Below, one piece after another: positions 32,231 through 39,740 of a DNA stretch of 42,877 nt (positions are counted from its first letter, which is position 1; the number at the start of each line of letters is the position of its first letter). Below the pieces are notes generated by a model. That model saw nothing but the letters and a program-made list of their open reading frames with translations. It was not told the origin of the DNA and ran no database searches. The position numbers and the translations under genes were made by a program. The DNA lies in assembly GCA_934635045.1 (NCBI GenBank), contig CAKTZA010000030.1, forward strand, positions 1 to 42,877, written 5' to 3'. The DNA is from an uncultured Kiritimatiellota bacterium (GTDB lineage: Bacteria; Verrucomicrobiota; Kiritimatiellia; RFP12; UBA1067).

Positions 32231-32241
32231 TATGGTATACT
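32231..32241 (+). promoter_or_regulatory. Extended -10 promoter of nusB-ribD
   Basis: TATGGTATACT, hexamer 32236-32241, directly after the GHKL stop. It is followed by a 37-nt leader with only a weak AAGG (32267-32270). Confidence 0.7.
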
Positions 32242-32278
32242 ACGCACCCAATTCGCAAGATTCTCAAGGCTCTTTGAC

Positions 32279-32719
32279 ATGACAGCGACACGCAGACAGG
32301 CCCGCGAATGGGCGATTCAGATGCTGACGGCGGCGGACTTGAACCCGCCGCATGACGTGGAGGCGTTCATGGCCTCCTACTGGAACCAGATTCTCGACTT
32401 GGACGAGGAGGACGGCGGGCCGCAGGCGGCTCGCGGCAAGCTGAAGGCCTTCGCCGAGGAGCGTGTCGCCGGTGTCCTCGGTTCCCTCAAGGAGATCGAC
32501 GAGATCATCTCCTCGCGGCTCGTCGGCTGGGATCTCTACCGCCTCGGCACGATCGAGCGCGCGGTGCTGCGCCTCGGTATCTGGGAGATGAAGAACACGG
32601 ACGTGCCGAAGGCCGTCGTCATCAACGAGGCCGTCGATCTCGCGAACTGGTTCGCGAGCCCGAAGACGCGCACGATCGTCAACGGCGTCCTCGACAGGTA
32701 TGCGAAGTCGGGACAGTGA
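32279..32719 (+). CDS. nusB: Transcription antitermination factor NusB
   Basis: 146 aa, all-helical NusB: ATRRQAREWAIQMLTAADL at the N-terminus, then the conserved second half with DLYRLGTIERAVLRLGIWEM, VPKAVVINEAVDLANWF and FVNG-like TRTIVNGVLDRYAK. It binds boxA RNA with NusE (S10) in rRNA antitermination. The 3' end overlaps ribD by 20 nt, a nusB-ribD pairing that echoes the rib-nusB clusters common in bacteria. Confidence 0.94.
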   Translation: MTATRRQAREWAIQMLTAADLNPPHDVEAFMASYWNQILDLDEEDGGPQAARGKLKAFAEERVAGVLGSLKEIDEIISSRLVGWDLYRLGTIERAVLRLGIWEMKNTDVPKAVVINEAVDLANWFASPKTRTIVNGVLDRYAKSGQ

Positions 32720-33713
32720 CTTCATGGCGCGGGCGCTGGCGCTCGCGCGAAAGGGCTGCGGACATACACGGCCGAATCCGCCGGTTGGCGCGGTGGTCGT
32801 CTGCGGAGGGAAGGTCGTTGGCGAGGGGTATCACCGCAAGGCTGGGACAGATCACGCCGAAGTCGCCGCGCTCAAGCAGGCGCGTCGCCGCCTTGGCGGC
32901 GCGGCGGCTGCCGCCCTTCGCGACGCGACGCTCTACGTGACGCTGGAGCCCTGCTCGCGTCCCGGCCGCGTCGGCGCGTGTACGGACGCGATTGCGGCGG
33001 CGGGCGTGCCGCGCGTCATCTACGCCGTGCCCGATCCGAACCCGACCAATCGCGGACGCGCGGCGCGTGTCTTGGCGAAGGCGGGCATCCGCTGCACGCG
33101 GTTTCGGGGCACTGCCGACGTGCTGGACGGCGCGCGGCGGCTGATTGCGCCGTTCGCGAAGCACGTAACGACGGGACTGCCCTACGTGACGGTCAAGATT
33201 GCGCTCTCGCTTGACGGGCGCATCTGCGACGACGGGGGACAGGCCCGGTGGATCTCCTCGGCGAAAGCGCGCGCGCGCACCGGGGCGTTGCGGGCGGAGG
33301 TCGATGCGATTCTCGTCGGCGCCGAGACGGTGCGAAAGGACAATCCCTCGCTCCTCTGTCACCAGAAGCGCAACGACGACCTGTTGCGCGTCGTCGTCTC
33401 GCAGTCGGGGAACCTGCCGCGCGATGCGCAGGTCTTCGCCGACGGACGCAATCCGACGCTCGTCTTCCGCGACGCGGCGGAGGCAATCCGCGAGCTGGGG
33501 CGGCGCGGCGCGCTGCACGTCCTCTGCGAGGGCGGGCTGAAGCTCGCGACGTCGCTCGCCGAGGCGGGGCTCGTGGACGAATGGTGGACGGTTCTCGCGC
33601 CCTGCGTCATCGGTCATCGGCCGATTGGCGAGGCGGTGCGCCTGAAGCTCGACGCGGTCGCCTGCTGTGACGCGCGGGCCGGCGACATCCTCGCGCAGTT
33701 CGTCGTGCGGTGA
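32700..33713 (+). CDS. ribD: Bifunctional riboflavin biosynthesis deaminase/reductase
   Basis: 337 aa. ATG 32700 is kept because SRDSDFMARALALARKG matches the normal RibD N-terminus. The deaminase domain (1-145) has PNPPVGAVVV, zinc His and catalytic Glu in DHAEVAAL, and Cys ligands in LEPCSRPGRVGACTDAI. The reductase domain (about 150-337) begins VTVKIALSLDGRICDDGGQA and has ARWISS and AILVGAETVRKDNPSL. It catalyses the second and third steps of riboflavin synthesis from GTP. The usual EPCSHxGxxPPC motif is altered (R for H, VGAC for PPC), but the metal ligands remain. Confidence 0.93.
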   Translation: MRSRDSDFMARALALARKGCGHTRPNPPVGAVVVCGGKVVGEGYHRKAGTDHAEVAALKQARRRLGGAAAAALRDATLYVTLEPCSRPGRVGACTDAIAAAGVPRVIYAVPDPNPTNRGRAARVLAKAGIRCTRFRGTADVLDGARRLIAPFAKHVTTGLPYVTVKIALSLDGRICDDGGQARWISSAKARARTGALRAEVDAILVGAETVRKDNPSLLCHQKRNDDLLRVVVSQSGNLPRDAQVFADGRNPTLVFRDAAEAIRELGRRGALHVLCEGGLKLATSLAEAGLVDEWWTVLAPCVIGHRPIGEAVRLKLDAVACCDARAGDILAQFVVR

Positions 33714-33780
33714 CGCCGTTCGTCGCTGAGGAGGCGCGGTTTCGAGGTCTCCGTTGCGCGTGTTCGGCACCGGGCGCGGA

Positions 33781-33791
33781 TATGCTATAAT
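33781..33791 (+). promoter_or_regulatory. Extended -10 promoter of the kdsB operon
   Basis: TATGCTATAAT, hexamer 33786-33791. ATG 33799 follows after 7 nt with no ribosome site, so the transcript should be leaderless. Confidence 0.82.
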
Positions 33792-33798
33792 ATCCCGC

Positions 33799-34587
33799 AT
33801 GAAGACATACGGAATCATTCCCAGCCGGTTCGGGTCGAGCCGGTTTCCCGGCAAGCCGCTCGCGATCCTCGCGGGCAAGCCGCTCGTCGCGTGGGTCGTC
33901 GAGGCGGTCAAGCGGGCGAAGGGCTTGGACGAGGTGCTGGTCGCGACGGACGACGAACGCATCGTGAAGGCCGTCGAACAGCATGGCGGCACGGCCGTGA
34001 TGACGCCGAGCGACCTGCCGAGCGGCACGGATCGCATCGCCTGCGCCGCGCGGAACTTCCTCGGCCATGACTTTGCGGACGACGACATCCTCGTGAACGT
34101 GCAGGGCGACGAACCGCTCATCGACCCGGCGCTCGTCGAGCGGCTGGCGGCGAAGCTGAAGGACGATTCGCGCTGGTCGATGGCGACGGCCGTCACGCCG
34201 ATTCGCAACGCGGCGGACTTCGCGGCGAAGACGGTCGTGAAGGTCGTCCTCGACCGCGAGGACGGCGCGCTCTACTTCTCGCGCGCCCCGATTCCCTGCG
34301 ACCGCGACCGTGCGCCGGCGTTCCCGGCGCCAGGACGGCGGCCGGCCGAAGACTCATCCCTCTACGTCCGACACCTCGGCATCTACGCCTATCGCGGTGC
34401 GTTCCTGAAGCGGTACATCGCCGAGCCGCCGTGCGAACTGGAGAAGACGGAGAAGCTGGAGCAGCTGCGCGCGCTCTGGATGGGCGCGAAGATCGCGGTC
34501 GTGCGGACGGACGACGAGGGCGTCGGCGTGGATACGCCGGAGGACGCCGCGCGCGTCGAAAAGCTCTTGCTCGCGCGCCATGCCTGA
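33799..34587 (+). CDS. kdsB: CMP-Kdo synthetase (3-deoxy-manno-octulosonate cytidylyltransferase)
   Basis: 262 aa. Nucleotidyltransferase opening IIPSRFGSSRFPGKPLA, then EVLVATDDERI, MTPSDLPSGTDRIA, VNVQGDEPLIDP, YFSRAPIPCDRD, HLGIYAYRGAFL and the closing DTPEDAARVEKLL. It activates Kdo with CTP for lipid A-core assembly, showing the organism makes Kdo-containing LPS. The start is fixed by the promoter 7 nt upstream; the same-frame ATG at 33754 lies upstream of that promoter. It overlaps azlC by 8 nt. Confidence 0.96.
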   Translation: MKTYGIIPSRFGSSRFPGKPLAILAGKPLVAWVVEAVKRAKGLDEVLVATDDERIVKAVEQHGGTAVMTPSDLPSGTDRIACAARNFLGHDFADDDILVNVQGDEPLIDPALVERLAAKLKDDSRWSMATAVTPIRNAADFAAKTVVKVVLDREDGALYFSRAPIPCDRDRAPAFPAPGRRPAEDSSLYVRHLGIYAYRGAFLKRYIAEPPCELEKTEKLEQLRALWMGAKIAVVRTDDEGVGVDTPEDAARVEKLLLARHA

Positions 34588-35200
34588 AACCGCCGCCATT
34601 CCGCCGCGCGAACGCCGCGCGATCCTGCGCCGGGCGTTCATCGACTCGCTGCCCGTGCTGATGGGCTATTCGACGATGGGGTTCGTCGCGGGCGTCCTCC
34701 TCGCGGCGAAGGGCGACGTCGTGCTGTCGCCGCTCTGGGCGTTCCTCTCGGCGACGCTGTGGGTGACGGGCACGATGTCTATCGCCGGCGTGCCGGAGAT
34801 CGCCGCGCGCGCCTCGCTCGCGTCCTTCGCGCTCATGACGCTCGCCGTCAACTTCCGCTACGCCTTCTACGGGTTCACGCTGCTGAAGCGGTGGAAGGAC
34901 GTGCCGCTCTTCCACAAGGCGTACCTCATTCTCATGCTGGCGGACGAGAACTACGCGCTGGAGGCGGCGTGCGCGTACCGCGACCCGGCGAAGAACCTGC
35001 GCTACTGCACGGTGCTGTCGGTGCTGAACCACACGTACTGGGTCATCGGCCTCACGGTCGGCGCGATTGTCGTCTGCGTGCTCGGACACCTGATTGACCC
35101 GATGGTCATCCGCCGCTACACGAACGGCATGGAGTTCTCGATGGCGGCGCTGTTCATCGTGATCCTGACGGATCAGGTTCGGGGGATGGTGACGAAATGA
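34580..35200 (+). CDS. azlC: AzlC-family branched-chain amino acid exporter, large subunit
   Basis: 206 aa with about six membrane helices. PVLMGYSTMGFVAGVLLA and the conserved NFRYAFYGFTLL (the family's N-x-R-Y/H motif) identify AzlC. With AzlD it forms a two-component exporter for branched-chain or azaleucine-like amino acids. It overlaps kdsB upstream and azlD downstream (ATGA at 35197), forming kdsB-azlC-azlD-ligA as one coupled run. Confidence 0.92.
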   Translation: MPETAAIPPRERRAILRRAFIDSLPVLMGYSTMGFVAGVLLAAKGDVVLSPLWAFLSATLWVTGTMSIAGVPEIAARASLASFALMTLAVNFRYAFYGFTLLKRWKDVPLFHKAYLILMLADENYALEAACAYRDPAKNLRYCTVLSVLNHTYWVIGLTVGAIVVCVLGHLIDPMVIRRYTNGMEFSMAALFIVILTDQVRGMVTK

Positions 35201-35895
35201 AAGAAGAGATCCTTTACATGCTGGGCATCGTCGCGGTGGGCTTCGCGGTCAACTTCGGCCTGCGCGCGCTGCCGTTCCTCCTGTTCGCCGGACGCGACCG
35301 CACCCTGCCGCCGTGGGTCGAGAAGTTCGGCAACCTGATTTCGCCCGTCATCATCGCCTGTCTCGTCGTCTACTCGTATTCGGGGCTCGCGTGGAAGACG
35401 GCGTATCCGTATCTCGCGGGCGCGCTCACGGTCGGCCTCCAGCTCGGAAAGCGCAATCCGCTCGCGTCCATCGTCGCCGGCACAGTGCTCTACATGTGCC
35501 TGCTGACGTGCGGCTGCGCGACGCAGCGGACGCTGGAGCTGGACGCGCAGAACCCGGCGGTGCGCGTCTCGACGCAGGGTTTCCTTTTCGGCGACCGGTA
35601 TGTCGCGCCCGCCCAGGTGCCGGCGATTCTGGAAGACTACGACGTGCCGCACGACCGCGTCATCCACATCCTGTTGGACGCTGACGTGCGCGACCTCAGG
35701 CCGGCGCGTCTGCTGATGGCGCATCTCCGCAAGGCGGGCTACACGCGCCCCGTGCTCGTGACGAAGCGGCATGCTGAGTCGTTCGTGACGGACAGGAAGC
35801 CGAAGGGCGCGTCCGTCTCCGCGTCGGGCGGCGGCACGCGGGTTGCGCCGCCGCCGTCTCCGAAGACGATCCGCTACAAGAGGGCGAGCGAATGA
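35197..35895 (+). CDS. azlD: AzlD exporter subunit fused to an ExbD/TolR-like periplasmic domain
   Basis: 232 aa. Residues 1-105 are AzlD with three to four helices: FGLRALPFLLFAGRD, SPVIIACLVVYSYSG, GKRNPLASIVAGTVLYM. AzlD normally ends here (about 100-110 aa). The protein continues through a Cys pair (LLTCGCA, lipobox-like) into about 90 residues that resemble the ExbD/TolR periplasmic fold: VRVSTQGFLFGDRYVAPAQV, then HDRVIHILLDADVRDLRPAR, then HLRKAGYTRPVLVTKR. The tail is low-complexity and basic (about 200-232). There is no stop or start between the parts. The ExbD-like call is by pattern, not certain. The stop overlaps ligA (ATGA). Confidence 0.8.
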   Translation: MKEEILYMLGIVAVGFAVNFGLRALPFLLFAGRDRTLPPWVEKFGNLISPVIIACLVVYSYSGLAWKTAYPYLAGALTVGLQLGKRNPLASIVAGTVLYMCLLTCGCATQRTLELDAQNPAVRVSTQGFLFGDRYVAPAQVPAILEDYDVPHDRVIHILLDADVRDLRPARLLMAHLRKAGYTRPVLVTKRHAESFVTDRKPKGASVSASGGGTRVAPPPSPKTIRYKRASE

Positions 35896-38051
35896 CGAAG
35901 GCCGAAATCAGGGCGCGGATCGACGAGCTGCGCCGCCTCATCGAGAAGGCGAACCACGACTACTACGACCTCCACCAGCCGACGGTCGGCGACCGCGACT
36001 ATGACCTGTGGGAGGCCGAGCTGCTGCGGCTCGAAGACGAGAACCCCGAATTCCGGGACGCGGCCTCGCCCGTCCGCCACGTCGCCGGCGGCGTGTCCGA
36101 GGGCTTCGCGAAGGTCACGCACCATCCGCCGATGCAGTCGCTCGACAAGACGCATGCGAAGTCGGAACTCGTCGAGTTCGACGCCTTCATCCGTACGCAC
36201 CTCCCCGCCCCATCCCCCATCTCTCATCCCCCATCCCTCCCCTACACCTACATCGTCGAGCCGAAGATCGACGGCGTGTCGCTCGCGCTGCGCTACGCGG
36301 GCGGGCGGCTCGTCTGCGCGGCGACGCGCGGCAACGGGACGATCGGGGACGACATCACGGCGAACGCGCGGACGATCCGCACGATTCCGCAGACGCTGCC
36401 GCCGGACGCGCCGCGCGAGCTGGAGGTGCGCGGCGAGGCGTACATGACGCGCGAGGGCTTCGTCGAGCTGAACCGCCGTCAGGCCGAGGCGGGGCAGGAG
36501 GAGTTCGCGAACCCCCGCAACGCCTGCGCGGGCTCGCTGAAGCAGCTCGATCCGAAGGTCACGGCGGCGCGTCCGCTCGACGTCGTCATCTACAACGCGG
36601 GCGGCGTCGGGTGCGACGGCTTCGCGACCCACGCCGAGATGATTGCCGCGTTCAAGGCGTGGGGCTTTCCCGTCGCGCCGTGGTCGCAGCGCTGTCGGAC
36701 GCTCGACGAGGTCTTTGCCGCGATTGACGAGCTTCAGGCGAAGCGCCACACCTTCCGCTTCGAGATCGACGGCGCGGTCGTCAAGATCGACGAGCGGAAT
36801 CTCTACGGGACGCTCGGCGCAACGGCGCACGGCCCGCGCTGGGCGCGCGCCTACAAGTACGCCCCCGAACGGGCGGAGACGGTCGTCGAGTCGATCACCG
36901 TGCAGGTGGGGCGCACGGGCATCCTGACGCCGGTCGCGGAGCTGCATCCGACTGAACTCGCGGGCTCGACGATCGCGCGCGCGACCCTGCACAACGCCGA
37001 CCAGATCGCGCGGCAGGACATCCGCATCGGCGACCATGTCTGGCTCGTGAAGGCGGGCGACGTCATTCCGGCGGTCGATTCCGTCATCGTCGAGAAGCGC
37101 ACGGGGGCGGAGCAGGTCTTCGCGATGCCGACGGCGTGTCCCGTCTGCGGCGGCGCGGTCGTGCGCGAGCCGGGCGAGGTCGCGGTGCGCTGCGTGAACC
37201 CGGCGTGTCCCGCTCAGCTTTGCCGTCGGCTGGAGCATTTCGCGAGCCGGAACGCGCTCAACATCAAGGCGCTCGGCGAGAAGGTCGCGGATGCGCTCGT
37301 GGCGAAGGGCCTCGTGAAGGACGTCCTCGACCTCTTTAGCCTCACGGAAGACGCGGTCGTCAACCTCGACCTGGCGGACGAGGCGCCGCCGGTCGCCGAG
37401 GGTGCGCAGCAGGGGACGCTCTTCGACCTCAAGCCCGTCCGCAAGTTCGGCAAGAACGGACAGGAGATGCTGAAGGCCATCGCGGCGGCGAAGACGCAGC
37501 CGCTCCACCGCTGGCTTTTCGCGATCGGCATCCCGAACGTCGGCGTGACGGTCGCGAAGGACATCGCCGCCGCGCATGCGAAGTTCTCCGACCTCGCCGA
37601 TTCGCCCGTGCTGAAGGACGTGCTGGCGAACGACGAGAAGAAGGGGAAGGAGCGGAAGATCCTGAAGATCAAGGTCGAGGCCGCGAAAGCCGTCCTCGGA
37701 TTCTTCGCGAGCGCGTACGGACGCGCCTTCGCCGCGCGGCTGGCGGCGCTCGGCATCGATCCCGTCTCCGAGCGTCCGGCGGCGGTGCGGACGGATGGCC
37801 CGCTCGCGGGTGCGGGGTGTGTGCTGACGGGCTCGCTGTCGCGTCCGCGCGGGGAGTTCGCGGCGCTCATCGAGGCGGCGGGCGGCGTCGTGCAGAGCGC
37901 GGTCACGTCGAAGACGCGCTACCTCATCGCCGGCGCGAACGTCGGTGCGACGAAGACGGAGAAGGCGCGCGCGCTGGGGACGGAAGTCATCGACGAGGCG
38001 CGGCTCATGGAACTTTTGGGCGGTGCGGTTGCATCGTCTGACGGCTTTTGA
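35892..38051 (+). CDS. ligA: NAD-dependent DNA ligase
   Basis: 719 aa. Domain Ia and adenylation domain with catalytic Lys125 in VEPKIDGVSLALRY and GEAYM; OB-fold (VGRTGILTPVAEL); Cys4 zinc finger (CPVCGG at about 416, CVNPACPAQ); helix-hairpin-helix region; C-terminal BRCT (GCVLTGSLSRPRGEFAALIE to LMELLGG). It seals nicks in replication and repair using NAD+. Two extra segments lengthen it beyond the usual 670: residues about 104-118, encoded by a CATCCC repeat just before the catalytic lysine, and residues about 495-520 (EGAQQGTLFDLKPVRK). The TGA stop (38049-38051) lies within the extended -10 of secY. Confidence 0.96.
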   Translation: MTKAEIRARIDELRRLIEKANHDYYDLHQPTVGDRDYDLWEAELLRLEDENPEFRDAASPVRHVAGGVSEGFAKVTHHPPMQSLDKTHAKSELVEFDAFIRTHLPAPSPISHPPSLPYTYIVEPKIDGVSLALRYAGGRLVCAATRGNGTIGDDITANARTIRTIPQTLPPDAPRELEVRGEAYMTREGFVELNRRQAEAGQEEFANPRNACAGSLKQLDPKVTAARPLDVVIYNAGGVGCDGFATHAEMIAAFKAWGFPVAPWSQRCRTLDEVFAAIDELQAKRHTFRFEIDGAVVKIDERNLYGTLGATAHGPRWARAYKYAPERAETVVESITVQVGRTGILTPVAELHPTELAGSTIARATLHNADQIARQDIRIGDHVWLVKAGDVIPAVDSVIVEKRTGAEQVFAMPTACPVCGGAVVREPGEVAVRCVNPACPAQLCRRLEHFASRNALNIKALGEKVADALVAKGLVKDVLDLFSLTEDAVVNLDLADEAPPVAEGAQQGTLFDLKPVRKFGKNGQEMLKAIAAAKTQPLHRWLFAIGIPNVGVTVAKDIAAAHAKFSDLADSPVLKDVLANDEKKGKERKILKIKVEAAKAVLGFFASAYGRAFAARLAALGIDPVSERPAAVRTDGPLAGAGCVLTGSLSRPRGEFAALIEAAGGVVQSAVTSKTRYLIAGANVGATKTEKARALGTEVIDEARLMELLGGAVASSDGF
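36201..36240 (+). repeat. CATCCC micro-repeat inserted in ligA
   Basis: Pyrimidine repeat encoding a Pro/Ser-rich segment (residues about 104-118). CTCATCCCCCATCCCTC at 36223-36239 is identical to 12660-12676. Other LigA proteins run straight from the helix before it into the YIVEPKIDG strand, so this is an in-frame addition. Confidence 0.8.
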
Positions 38052-38057
38052 TATAAT
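38046..38057 (+). promoter_or_regulatory. Extended -10 promoter of secY, overlapping the ligA stop
   Basis: TTTTGATATAAT, hexamer 38052-38057. Its TGA is the ligA stop codon. A 38-nt leader with AAGGAGAA (38079-38086) follows. Confidence 0.82.
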
Positions 38058-38095
38058 TTCGCAAATATTTTCAGAAAGAAGGAGAAAAATATCTC

Positions 38096-39493
38096 ATGTC
38101 GATGACGAAGGGTTTTTCGAACGTGTTCCGCATCCCGGAACTGCGCAAGAAAATTTTCATTACGCTCGGGCTCGTGTTCGTGTGCCGTCTCATTTCGCAG
38201 ATTCCGACGCCCGGCGTCGATTGGCGCACGCTGCAGACCGTGATCGAGACGGCGAAGCAGAGCGCGGCGGGCGGCGGTCTGCTCGACTGGTTCGACGTCT
38301 TCACGGGCGGCGCGCTCGGGCAGTGCGCGATCGGCTTCCTCTCGATCTGGCCCTACATTTCGGCGCAGATCGTGATCCAGCTCCTCTCGTCCGTCATCCC
38401 CTCGCTTGAGAAGATGAAGAAGGAGGGCGAGTCGGGCCGCCAGCAGCTCGCGCAGATCACGCGCTACCTGACGATCGTCCTCTGCGTCGTGCAGTCGTGG
38501 GGCATTGCGACGATGCTGAGCCATCCGGGCGCGCTCGGCCCCGCGTTCGCCGGCGTCGAGATCGTGGCGAACCCCGGCCTCGGCTTCCAGCTGATGACCG
38601 TGATCGGCATGACGTCCGCCGCGCTCTTCGTGATGTGGATCGCCGACCAGATCACGACGTTCGGCATCGGCAACGGCGCGTCGCTCATCATCATGATCAA
38701 CATCACCTCGCGCCTGCCGGAGGCGCTGATCAGCGCGTGGGAGCGCTACTTCGGCCTCGCGGGCGTTCAGGCGTCGGCCCCGATCGCCGAACTGCCGATC
38801 GTCATCCTCTTCTTCGTCCTCGTCGTCATGGGCACGGTGATGCTCACGCAGGGTGTGCGCAAGGTCGCGATCCACACGACGCGCCGCAGCGTCTCGGGCG
38901 GCAACACGTACGGCATGCAGCAGACGTTCATGCCGCTCCGCGTGAACTACACGGGCGTCATGCCGATCATCTTCGCGCAGCCGCTCATCCAGATTCCGAG
39001 CGCGATCCTCATGAAGGTGACCGACCCGACCTCGTCGGGCATTTCGGGCGCGCTGAACCGCTTCGCGCAGGATCTCTCGAACCCGACGCCCCTGCACATG
39101 GTCGTCTACGCGCTGATGATCCTCTTCTTCGCGTTCTTCTGGGTGGCGACGCAGTTCAACGCGATCGACATTTCCGAGAACCTGAAGAAGGACGGCTCGT
39201 ACATCCCCGGCATCCGCCCCGGCCGCGCGACGGCCGAGTATCTTGACGACATGATGACGAAGATCACGCTGATCGGCGGTTCGGGCCTCCTCATCGTCGC
39301 CCTGATCCCGATGATCCTCATGGGCTGGATGTCGATTCCGTGGGCGATCGCCTCGTTCTTCGGCGGCACGTCGCTGCTCATCATCGTCGGCGTTGCGCTC
39401 GACACCTTGCGCATCATGGAGTCGCACCTCCTCGTGCGCAAGTACGACGGCTTCCTCTCGCACGGCACGCTGCGCGGCCGCGGCGGCGTCTGA
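38096..39493 (+). CDS. secY: Protein translocase channel subunit SecY
   Basis: 465 aa, about ten membrane helices. Conserved segments include RIPELRKKIFITLGLVFVCR at the N-terminus, IPTPGVDW, ALGQCAIGFLSIWPYISAQI, EGESGRQQLAQ, FGIGNGASLIIM and the cytoplasmic loop with VRKVAIHTTRRS near C5. The C-terminal part has IRPGRATAEYLDD and a basic tail. It forms the SecYEG channel. It has its own promoter, a proper ribosome site and a terminator at 39542, and is preceded by ligA rather than the ribosomal protein genes of the spc operon where secY usually sits. Confidence 0.97.
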   Translation: MSMTKGFSNVFRIPELRKKIFITLGLVFVCRLISQIPTPGVDWRTLQTVIETAKQSAAGGGLLDWFDVFTGGALGQCAIGFLSIWPYISAQIVIQLLSSVIPSLEKMKKEGESGRQQLAQITRYLTIVLCVVQSWGIATMLSHPGALGPAFAGVEIVANPGLGFQLMTVIGMTSAALFVMWIADQITTFGIGNGASLIIMINITSRLPEALISAWERYFGLAGVQASAPIAELPIVILFFVLVVMGTVMLTQGVRKVAIHTTRRSVSGGNTYGMQQTFMPLRVNYTGVMPIIFAQPLIQIPSAILMKVTDPTSSGISGALNRFAQDLSNPTPLHMVVYALMILFFAFFWVATQFNAIDISENLKKDGSYIPGIRPGRATAEYLDDMMTKITLIGGSGLLIVALIPMILMGWMSIPWAIASFFGGTSLLIIVGVALDTLRIMESHLLVRKYDGFLSHGTLRGRGGV

Positions 39494-39541
39494 CGCGCCG
39501 CCGGTCCTCCCGCCAAACGGCTCAAACGGCTTGGCCCAAAC

Positions 39542-39575
39542 GAAACCCGCCCCAACGGCGGGTTTCTTGCTTTTG
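39542..39575 (+). terminator. Rho-independent terminator after secY
   Basis: GAAACCCGCC (39542-39551) pairs perfectly with GGCGGGTTTC (39557-39566) around a 5-nt loop, then TTGCTTTTG. Confidence 0.92.
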
Positions 39576-39695
39576 TGCGATTTCGCTTTTGAGAATTCAA
39601 TGCGGAAAATTCTCACCGCAACGGAAAGTCGCGAACCTTGTCAAAAACAATTATCATGGAATATTGTACAAGTTGGGTTGTCGCCGAAACGCCCG

Positions 39696-39707
39696 TTTTG
39701 ATATACT
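39696..39707 (+). promoter_or_regulatory. Extended -10 promoter of the double beta-helix gene
   Basis: TTTTGATATACT, hexamer 39702-39707, with a possible -35 TTGTCG (39678-39683) at 18 nt. A 33-nt leader carries AAAGGAG (39728-39734), 6 nt before ATG 39741. Confidence 0.75.
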
Positions 39708-39740
39708 TGCGCCATCTTGAAACACGCAAAGGAGTCAAAG

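Noticed and set aside
37919..39616. Minus-strand ORF of 565 codons opposite secY
   Set aside because: His/Arg/Asp-rich antisense of a membrane protein; secY is unambiguous.
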